A program made the position numbers and the translations under genes. The notes under the pieces were generated by a model. It was not told the origin of the DNA. It saw only the letters and a program-made list of their open reading frames with translations, and searched no databases. A stretch of 14,826 nucleotides of DNA, from the NCBI GenBank assembly GCA_003990745.1, contig RBNI01003990.1:1-14826 (forward strand), given 5' to 3'. Of this stretch, positions 8,081 to 14,826 are shown piece after piece. Origin of the DNA: Jimgerdemannia flammicorona (taxonomy: Eukaryota; Mucoromycota; Endogonomycetes; Endogonales; Endogonaceae). Within the stretch, counting starts at the first letter, position 1; each line of letters starts with the position of its first letter.

Positions 8081-9898
8081 ATGCCCAGTACACCCCAAGA
8101 TACCACATCCTCGCCATCCACACCCACACCCGCGCCACCCGCGCCACCCGCGCCACCCGCGCCTCCCCCGGAAACCCGTGCCTTGCCCCAGTTCAACCTC
8201 GACTTCCCTTCAGCCGCCCAACCCGACATCAGTAATGTCTACTTCTCGCTATCTCAGCCAACCAACGCGCAACAAAACTCCGCTCCGCATTGACATTTTC
8301 GCTCCTTTTTCTACCCATAGTCCGTGCGAATCAAAAAGATCTTTACTATCAAAGCATCATGCAGGAACAAGTCACCAGCGTGTTTCAACACTTCTTTGGT
8401 GCGTCGACCATGGTGGATATCGACTCCACCGACTTGACGTTCAAACGGCTTTACAAAACGCTGATAGATCCGATCGCATGTATATCGCAGGTTCGCGGCA
8501 GCAGCATAAGTATCAAAAGGAACTCAATGTACTCTCGGATCTATGCTATTACACCTTGACTACGTTGATGGGTAAGGAAAAGCTATATCCCCGGAAAACG
8601 TTTGTTTGAAGGTCGTCATCTTCATCCCACATTTGTCTTGCATCATCCACAAAGGCACCCAAACGCTGGGTGAAGAGTACTGCGACATTTTACAGATCAG
8701 CGAGGCCACTAAGACCTCCCCATCTACACAGGTAAATGGGAAACTAATTTATTCCCATATAAGTTCACTTAAAAAAAGTTCACCAACCCATACTTCGCCC
8801 TCTCCCGATGAAATTTTTGTAACACGTAGAGGCGCGCCGCCTTAGTTCTCTGGCATGTCCTCCTTCCTTACGTGTACATACGTGGCGTGGCAGAACTGCG
8901 AAGACGTTCGAGACCGCAATCGCGGGTTAGGATGGTTATTAATCGTAAGCATCTCCCAGTCTCTCATTTCTGATGCTTCATTTTACTCCACCAGTCGATG
9001 ACAATCGCGCATCTTTGTAACCGTCTTAATCCAGCGCAGCGCACCATGTCCTCCAACGGAAACGTGCAATCCGACCCGATCCTCGTCCGCCTCGGTCGCT
9101 CGCTCGCCAAGATTGTACCGAGACTCCACGACTTTGTGGGCACGAATATACATTCCGTTCACCTGGCCATCTTCTATTTCTATGGCGCCTACTACAGCTT
9201 GTCGAAGCGCGCGACAGGGATTCGCTACGTAAGCATTTTACAGTCCGCTGCAATATCTGAATTGTACGTTCTGAGGGCCTTATATGCTATATTGGGTTTT
9301 CGTCAACATTCTTTATCACACCGTCAAATCCAACCTAGATCTTCACTCGTCAACTCCAACCGCACGAGGAGCGCGTTGGCTACGAGGTCCTCGGCGCTCT
9401 GATCGCCGCGCAGCTCACAATCCAGTCGTACCTGTATCTGCGTAAGTGGCCTGAGCAGGCGGAGGCCGTCAAGGAAGCGAGCGAGCCCGAAGAGGAGACC
9501 AGGGAGCGCGAGCAGGAGGAGGAGCAGGGGCTTGGGTACGACGTCGACGACGTCCAGGACATGACGCATGAGCAGATGCAGGCGCTCAAGTGCACATTGT
9601 GCCTGTCTCCGCGGACCGTCACCACTTCCACGCCGTGTGGGCACCTGTTCTGCTGGAGCTGCGTGACAGAGTGGTGCCGGAACAAGGTAAGCCTGGGATT
9701 GTAACTTTTTTTTTTTTTTTTTTTTGGCTCGATTATATTTGGAGCATATCCCAGGATTAGGGTGATGAGGAGTTGTGGGATCCTCCACATTTCGGAGCCG
9801 AAAGCTTACCGTTTAACATGATTGTCCTCTAGCCCGAATGTCCATTATGCCGTCAGCACGTTAAGTTATCGCACCTGATGCCATTGCACAATTTTTAA
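8081..9898 (+). CDS. PEX10: Peroxisome biogenesis factor 10, RING E3 ubiquitin ligase
   Basis: Exons: 8081-8231, 8321-8398, 8491-8571, 8655-8731, 8830-8944, 9035-9228, 9339-9686, 9833-9898; 369 aa, seven GT-AG introns. Pex10 is a peroxisomal membrane RING protein that, with Pex2 and Pex12, ubiquitinates the import receptor Pex5. Family blocks appear in order once spliced: FPSAAQPDIIRANQKD (N-terminus), LCYYTLTTLMGTQTLGEEY (split by intron 3), HLAIFYFYGAYYSLSKR, and IFTRQLQPHEERVGYEVLG. The C-terminal RING has all eight zinc ligands: C317, C320, C332, H334, C337, C340, C351, C354, split by intron 7 before PECPLC. The N-terminus is a Pro/Ala repeat made of a 9-bp DNA repeat (about 8130-8168). 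A Glu-rich stretch (about residues 275-296) precedes the RING. The acceptor of exon 6 (9034) was chosen because nearer acceptors give a stop. AATAAA at 9920-9925, 22 nt past the stop, is a plausible polyadenylation signal. Confidence 0.93.
9706..9725. repeat. T20 homopolymer in PEX10 intron 7
   Basis: Twenty consecutive T begin 19 nt after the donor of the last PEX10 intron (9687-9832). The position relative to the donor resembles the U runs in the last introns of ETT1 and the mitochondrial kinase gene. Confidence 0.85.
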
Positions 9899-10333
9899 GC
9901 TTACTGGGATTGAAAATACAATAAAATTAGATAGAAACAAACCAGATCATTGAATAACCGGGGGATCTATTTTGCTATGTTAGCTCACACATTTTGGTGC
10001 TACAAGGCGAGATTGCCATTGAATTTCGCATTGAAGGGGTGCAGCAGACAGAAAGACGAAAAGTATTTGCGATGCATTTTAACAAAAAGAAGGAAAAGAA
10101 ACAATAAGAAAATGGGTGACTGATATATAGTAAATTGAATTATTAAAAGAATTGGTTGTTCAAGCAAGTATATGGTACAAAATCGTATTGCTTCGAATGC
10201 TTGAAAAAATCAAACATAGCCAGAAGCATAACGAGTAAAGGATTAAAAAGATTGTAAAGGAATAGCAACGATGAAATAGCAACGAGAAAAGTGAACAAAA
10301 AACAAAAAAAAGGGCTGCCGTTTACACTATCCA
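9899..10333. other. Convergent PEX10/ASH2 intergenic region
   Basis: These 435 nt between two convergent stops hold the 3' ends of both genes. AATAAA at 9920-9925 (+) suits PEX10. On the minus strand no exact AATAAA is seen after the ASH2 stop. The remainder is A-rich plus-strand sequence. Open frames such as 10143-10337 (-) are hydrophobic by composition but show no motif. No RNA gene is recognised. Confidence 0.55.
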
Positions 10334-13329
10334 TCATCCAATAACCATCGCCTCCGTACTTCTACTCCGACTTGTTTCATCAACTCTATTATCGTCATCG
10401 CTTCTCTCCCTCTGTGGACCTTCCTCCGTATCACTCTCCATCCCCACATCGACGTCCCCATTACCATATCCCTCACCATTTCCATTTCCATCCGTATCCA
10501 CCTCCGCCTCGTCTTCCCTTTCCTCCATCACCTCTCTGGGCCCGACCGCGCCATCCACGTCCATCATTGCTAGCCCGCCAACTCCAATTCCGACGCCATC
10601 ATCAAGCGCCTTATTACTCCACGCCTCTACCTCGTCCACCAGATCCCATATGCACTCCTCGACCATATATTCGGCCCACCGTTCGCTCAACGGACGCCAC
10701 GTCCGGCCTCGTTCCTCTTCCTCCCTGGATTCCACTTTGCCTGTCCCTTCCACCCCTATATCGATGTCCTCGCCGTACTCATCCCTCTCCCTTCTCACCC
10801 TTTCCGCCTCCACCTCCGGATCCACCGGCGGCGGGAACAGGAACCTCGGCCCGAAATTACATGTGATCGTCCCGCCCTTGAATACGCTCACGGCGGGGTA
10901 GTAACCTAACGTGCCGTCGTCCCACGCGGGCGGACCTGGGGCCCATATACTCGGCCCGCCCTCCCGCTGCTGAATCAGGCTCCCTCTGGCGTCAGCCACA
11001 TTATCGCCGGCTCCGCCGAGGTCATCAAAGTCGTACAAGTTCTCAAACGCTACGCCCAGGCACACACCGTTCTTGTAGACGACGATCTTGGAGCCGGGAA
11101 TTATGGGAGGAGTCCACAACATATCTGTTGCCTCTCGCTCCGCCGTGCCGTTCTCCTGCGTTTTTGCAGGGCCATTCGGCTTGACCGCCGCCAGTTGGGT
11201 GGGGTCGCGGTGCGAATCCGAGAGCGCGTTCATTTCCTTGGTGGGTATGTAGTCCTTCTCCTCAAACCAGAGCTGGCTTTTGAACTTGATGGGGATCCTA
11301 CGACGGCGCACCTCGCTCGTACGCGCGTGGGGACGCTTGCCAGGTAATGATATATACAGGCCGATGACGTCACCAGTGTGGAAAGGCTCGCCGAAGTGGT
11401 CAGGCAGTGAACAGTGGATGCGCTCGCCCGTAAGGTCGCGGAAGCCGTAGGCGTAGGCGTCGAAACCGACAGGTGCGTTGAGGCAGGCTATGAATGTACG
11501 GTAATAAAAGAATTGTCAGCTTCCTCGCATGTTTCGTATCTCATTAACACCAATACAAAGTTATACAAGGTGGCAATAACCCACATTCGCGTCTAGCCCA
11601 TCCAATTCTCACATGGGCTCCATCACCCCCATGCGCCAATCCCTCCGCTACCTTGCCCTCTCCACCCCGGATCACAACGCACTCCCAGAACCATTTCCCC
11701 TCCCTCACGCCCACATTGGCGCGCACCATCCGAAATCCCTTCTCCGTCGTCGCAGTCAGCTGATTCTCGCTCAGGTAGAGATATGGGCTCGTGTCGGTTT
11801 GGCTGAGGACGCTGCCTAGGGGGTTGTCCGAGCGGCGATAAAGGGTCACAGGGAGGAGCGGGTCATGTGAGCAGGGGACGTACTTAAATCCGCCGCGGTT
11901 GAACGGATGCTCCTGCTGATGCGGCGCCGAGGTCGGGAAGATGGACGAGGAGGTCGAGGTCAGGGCCGAGGGCGACAAGATGGTGTAGTACGGCGAGGCC
12001 GACGACCCGGAATTGCCGCCGGAGGGGGCGCGCTTCACCACTGAACGGTCAGAGCGAGTCTGCCGCTTGCCGGGCGGAGCGCTGCCGGGGATCGAGTTGG
12101 AGAACATGGCGCTTGGGGAGTCGTAGTGTTCGGATTTTCGCTTCTCGCGCGGTGGGCGGGGTACGTGGTTTGAAAACTTGTTGCTGGCGGTCTGTAGAAA
12201 ATTGTATCGGATCCGTCACGTTATTTTGGGATACGGGTGAGGTAATGGAAAGGGCATTGTGCATAAATCTCATCTTCGACCCATCCAACAAACGCATACC
12301 TGAACATGCCCTGGTCGAAAATTCCAGAGGTCCGAATCTACAAGACAAAAATCCGATGCCGCAGATCGCGTCCGCTCATCTTTGGCGGCGAACACGTCTT
12401 TTGTAATGTAGAGACAACTACCAAGTGTTGCCCACCTGCGGCGCAGATAAACCCAAGGTAGACATAATGGAGCATGAGACATGAGCCAACGAGTGCATAG
12501 GATATAGGAAATTAAGACAACTCTTTCATTTCCCTGGCAATCGCGACATATGCAAGTCCGCACCGTAAGCACTTTCAAATTGCGATACGTTCATATAACC
12601 GCCCTTCCCTTCGCGTAACCGTCGCAAGCAAGTCCTGAATCGTAAGCTACTAACCATGTTGGCGTTCTTGCTCGGTCCGTACACAGGCTCTTCCAGTTCC
12701 TGTCCACAAACGGTATGATATGATCCTTCTTGTTAAAGTAGTACTTGCCCGGCTTCCACTCGCACATCGCGTCCGCATTACGGCTGTCAAACGCGTCTTT
12801 TCCCTTGGACGCGCCGCTCGTGACATGTGCTACGAGCTGCTCGAGGATGAGGTTGGCGATGGCGGTCGCGCAGATATCCTTCCACCCGGCGGTCGTACGC
12901 TCGAAGTGCTCACCAGGCGCACCGGCGGCGGTGTCGACGGTGTCCACGGGGGTGGCGTTGCAGTTGCGGCAGATAAACTTGTAGTTCGTGACAAACGGGA
13001 GCGCGGGGTGCAGGGGCACCGATATGCATGTGGAGTGGAACCAGTTAAGGCAGTCTGTGTGATGGTGGGGGCACATTGCCATTGGCGCAGGTGGATGGGA
13101 TGGGTGAGTGGTCGTGATGCAATTATGTCGCATTGGAGATGGCTAAGTTCTCGCGGTGGTGCGAGGTTAAGAGAGATGATCATCTACATGTACCTCTGCA
13201 TTGCACAGAGAGTTCGGTTAGATTGCGATCACGACCACAGTAACAATACTTGTGGCGGTCGTTGATGGTATGCAAGGGATTCCATGACAGAGTGGCCGGA
13301 TTGTAAGCGGCAGTTATGGCATTTGTCAT
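10334..13329 (-). CDS. ASH2: ASH2/Bre2-type COMPASS (H3K4 methyltransferase) subunit
   Basis: Exons on the minus strand: 13329-13194, 13054-12655, 12435-12300, 12191-11585, 11487-10334; 810 aa. Ash2/Bre2 activates the SET-domain histone H3K4 methyltransferase in COMPASS. An atypical PHD finger comes first, with ligands C29, C31, C44, C47, H52, C55, C74, C77, of which CYCGRDRNLTELSVQC is diagnostic. A winged-helix region follows (about 78-215, including TWWATLGSCLY rebuilt across intron 2). After a Ser/Pro-rich linker comes a SPRY domain (about 325-645: RIGWARRES, APVGFDAYAYGFRDLTGERI, GDVIGLYISLP, YKNGVCLGVAFENLYDF, CNFGP). A C-terminal helix (about 696-716, MVEECIWDLVDEVEAW) matches the Dpy30-binding position. 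The SPRY domain carries a hydrophilic insert and the protein ends in an acidic Gly-Asn-rich tail. Yeast Bre2 lacks the PHD/winged-helix half. Introns are 139, 219, 108 and 97 nt. The start is uncertain: an in-frame ATG at 13380 adds 17 residues. Confidence 0.9.
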
Positions 13330-13387
13330 TTGGGTGTGCTTTCGGAGACGCGACACAAGAACAAGGAATGGGTGTGACATGAGTATG

Positions 13388-13414
13388 CTACAACAAAGTG
13401 AACATGACGTCACC
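13388..13414 (-). repeat. Direct repeat copy A upstream of ASH2 (with CRE)
   Basis: The first 18 nt (13388-13405) are identical to 13532-13549, and the next nine match the second copy apart from one base and a 5-nt gap. On the minus strand the 18-nt core reads ATGTTCACTTTGTTGTAG. This is a complete mini-ORF (Met-Phe-Thr-Leu-Leu-stop) and also a pyrimidine tract ending in TAG. A perfect CRE octamer (TGACGTCA, 13405-13412) overlaps the end of this copy. Confidence 0.85.
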
Positions 13415-13531
13415 ATTTTAATGTTAGTTTTATGTATATAACCTTTCAAATCTTCATGTTATGAAACACCAAAGTTTATTATATAGAAATTTCTTTTTTT
13501 ACTACTTTTTTAATATATTATTTGCGGCTTA

Positions 13532-13563
13532 CTACAACAAAGTGAACATATGATGATGTCACC
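13532..13563 (-). repeat. Direct repeat copy B upstream of ASH2
   Basis: This is the second copy of the 18-nt mini-ORF/splice-acceptor core (13532-13549), followed by ATGATGATGTCACC where copy A has GACGTCACC. It therefore carries a 5-nt insertion and a degenerate CRE half (TGATGTCA). The copies are offset by exactly 144 nt and separated by about 117 nt of AT-rich DNA. Confidence 0.85.
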
Positions 13564-13935
13564 CGCGAGGGCTTGGTACCGCGTCTACTTCAGGTTATCT
13601 ATCACCAGAGCTAATTAAATGGAAGGTAGAGAAAAAAGGGGGAGGCGGGCTTACCTGTTGGCGTAATGTTGAGAACGATCAACATGTAAACGACGCACAC
13701 GTTTAGTGAGAGTGAGCGGTGGGCGCACAAGTAGAGAGATCAAAACTGACTTGGTACTCACTGTGTTGCGGTCGGTGTTGACTCGTTTAACACGAAACAC
13801 GTTCAGACATTAGGTGAGACCAATGGAAATACATTACCGAAAAGAAACAAGGAAAAAAAAGAAAAAAAAAAAATTTATTTTTTTATCATCGTTCGATAGA
13901 CCCCAACCAACCAACCAACCAGCCAACCCCCCCAT

Positions 13936-14629
13936 CTAAGCCTCAACCGTCGCCACTTCAACCTTCGCCTCTGGTACCACAACTGCCGACGCCCCGACGA
14001 CGACTCCCCCTTGACTACTCGCGGCAATCAGCTTCGCATTTCCAACGACCGCCAAAATTTCGGCCAAACTTTGCTTCCATCCATTAAGCTTCACGCCGAG
14101 CTGCTCCCACTGCTCTCTCCCAAATACACGGTAGATACTCCTGTGGACTGTGACGGTCTCCGAGAGCTGGTTGATCCTTGCCTCGACGAGGCCGGCGCGG
14201 ATGACATCAATGACCCACATCTCGACATCCTCACTGGGGACCTGTAGCTTCTCGGCAATAGCACTGTAAGCGAGCTCGCGGGAGACGTTGGAGGAACCAA
14301 GAGAGGCGAGGGAGAGAAGACGCATCTTCCGCACGTTATCTTCGTGGACAAGGGTAGGCTCGTCGGTGAAGAATTGCGTGTGTGAGGCGTAGAACTGCGT
14401 ATAGGCCGCAAGGTCGCCGTTGAGGAAGACCGAAAGCAGATCATGCAGGGGGGTGCCCTTGAGAGTGTGAATCGGGTGCAGCGAGAGGAGGTCCTCAAAG
14501 GCAAAGAAGTTTTCGGTGCGGATCGCAATCAGGATCGCGCGACGGGCTTGGGTCGTTGCGTCCGCGGGGAGGGGCACGTTCGTCGGGTAAGTGGCCAGAT
14601 ATTTGAGAAGGAGCTCATAGGAGGGTTTA
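13936..14629 (-). CDS. EIF3M: eIF3 subunit M, C-terminal exon (partial)
   Basis: The last exon runs from 14629 to the stop at 13936 and gives 230 residues plus a split codon. eIF3m is a PCI-domain subunit of eIF3, which brings the 40S subunit to mRNA in the cytoplasm. Family features: SYELLLKYLATYP at the exon start, then LHDLLSVFLNGDLAAYTQFY, FTDEPTLVHEDNVRKMRLLS, and the PCI winged-helix part LAYSAIAEKLQ, VEMWVIDVIRAGLVEARINQ, VTVHRSIYRVFGREQW. The acceptor TTCCAG before 14629 is good and demands a preceding exon ending in phase 2. About 150 residues of the usual N-terminal half are missing and should lie upstream, largely past the right edge. The stretch 14632-14826 contains several possible donors and I could not choose among them. 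The gene is in tandem with ASH2. Confidence 0.88.
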
Positions 14630-14826
14630 CTGGAATTAGAAAGGTGAGCTGAGGGTGAGATCGTGTTATCATTTTCTCCTCCTCGTGCCCTTCCCCCTCA
14701 AAAATCAAATTATATTAAAAAGCGCAATAAAAAGTACACCATGGCTCGTCACCATGATTTGTTCTTTCTCGCCTCCCGTATCATCACACAAAATACTCGC
14801 ACCAATCCTTCTCACCCCCAAGTCCC
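14630..14826 (-). other. Unresolved intron/exon sequence of eIF3m 5' side
   Basis: Minus-strand sequence upstream of the last eIF3m exon. It begins (3' end) with an intron acceptor at 14631-14630. Candidate donors include GTGAGA near the right edge and two GTG-type sites downstream of it. No stretch shows clear eIF3m similarity, so the preceding exon may end just at or beyond the window edge. Confidence 0.4.

Larger units (their letters stand above)
13330..13935. other. ASH2 upstream region / eIF3m 3' region
   Basis: This holds the ASH2 promoter and leader plus the eIF3m 3' UTR. A CRE palindrome (13405-13412) lies 75 nt before the chosen ASH2 start. On the minus strand a good donor (CAG|GTAAGC, intron base 13654) could splice to TAG at 13532 (123-nt leader intron) or at 13388 (267 nt). 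The AT-rich stretch 13415-13531 lies between the two repeat copies. A CCAA microsatellite (13903-13927) and an A/T run (13853-13884) sit just beyond the eIF3m stop. No further coding exon could be supported. Confidence 0.5.

Noticed and set aside
10372..10866. Pro/His-rich 164-codon plus-strand frame
   Set aside because: It is antisense to the acidic Gly/Asp/Glu-rich C-terminal part of ASH2; the bias follows from that strand.
11365..11372. Another perfect TGACGTCA octamer
   Set aside because: It lies inside ASH2 coding sequence (Gly-Asp-Val-Ile of the SPRY domain), so it is explained by the protein and is not counted as a promoter site.
12720..13265. 181-codon plus-strand open frame over ASH2 exons
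   Set aside because: It is antisense to the PHD and winged-helix coding exons, whose zinc ligands and family motifs are unmistakable on the minus strand.
13654..13691. A short coding first exon of ASH2 (ATG TTG ATC ... before a GTAAGC donor)
   Set aside because: Its phase (1) does not match the phase required at the acceptor ending at 13388, so it cannot join ASH2 in frame there; a non-coding leader exon is more likely.

Overview
The window is nuclear DNA from a filamentous fungus, most likely a basidiomycete (Agaricomycotina-type). Evidence: genes are split by many short GT-AG introns (mostly 65-150 nt), spacing is compact, both strands carry genes, and every recognisable product is a eukaryotic housekeeping protein. 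Exon sequence is near 50% GC. I cannot name a species. I see no mobile-element genes, CRISPR arrays, rRNA or tRNA.

Layout. Positions 1-760 are an extremely AT-rich (about 10% GC by eye), CpG-free, gene-free block that opens with poly-A. Then come seven genes, mostly alternating in strand: (1) TRM61, catalytic subunit of the tRNA m1A58 methyltransferase (+, 873-2436); (2) an ETT1/Nro1-family TPR-like protein (-, 4430-2569), convergent with TRM61; (3) a small TPR protein with a carboxylate clamp, probably an Hsp70/Hsp90 co-chaperone (+, 4543-5695), head-to-head with ETT1 across 112 nt; (4) a mitochondrial PDK/BCKDK-type protein kinase (-, 7845-6316); (5) the peroxisomal RING ubiquitin ligase PEX10 (+, 8081-9898), head-to-head with the kinase across 235 nt; (6) an ASH2/Bre2 COMPASS subunit with PHD-like, winged-helix and SPRY parts (-, 13329-10334); (7) the C-terminal part of translation factor eIF3m (-, 14629-13936), whose 5' exons are not resolved here or lie beyond the right edge.

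I joined exons by hand from reading frame, splice consensus and remembered family conservation. Each of the six complete models closes in frame with all internal phases consistent. The genes do not form a pathway. Three act in translation (tRNA modification, termination/regulation, initiation), two in organelles (mitochondrial kinase, peroxisomal import), one in chromatin and one probably in chaperoning.

The less ordinary material is non-coding. It includes the CpG-free AT block with an inverted repeat at its edge, and perfect TGACGTCA palindromes at about -70 of two gene starts. An exact 18-nt duplication upstream of ASH2 reads both as a five-codon mini-ORF and as a 3' splice site. Long A/T homopolymers sit in introns of four genes, including a T26/A27 palindrome. 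A 20-bp tandem repeat lies in the PDK/PEX10 promoter. I found no convincing sign of a wholly new multi-gene system.
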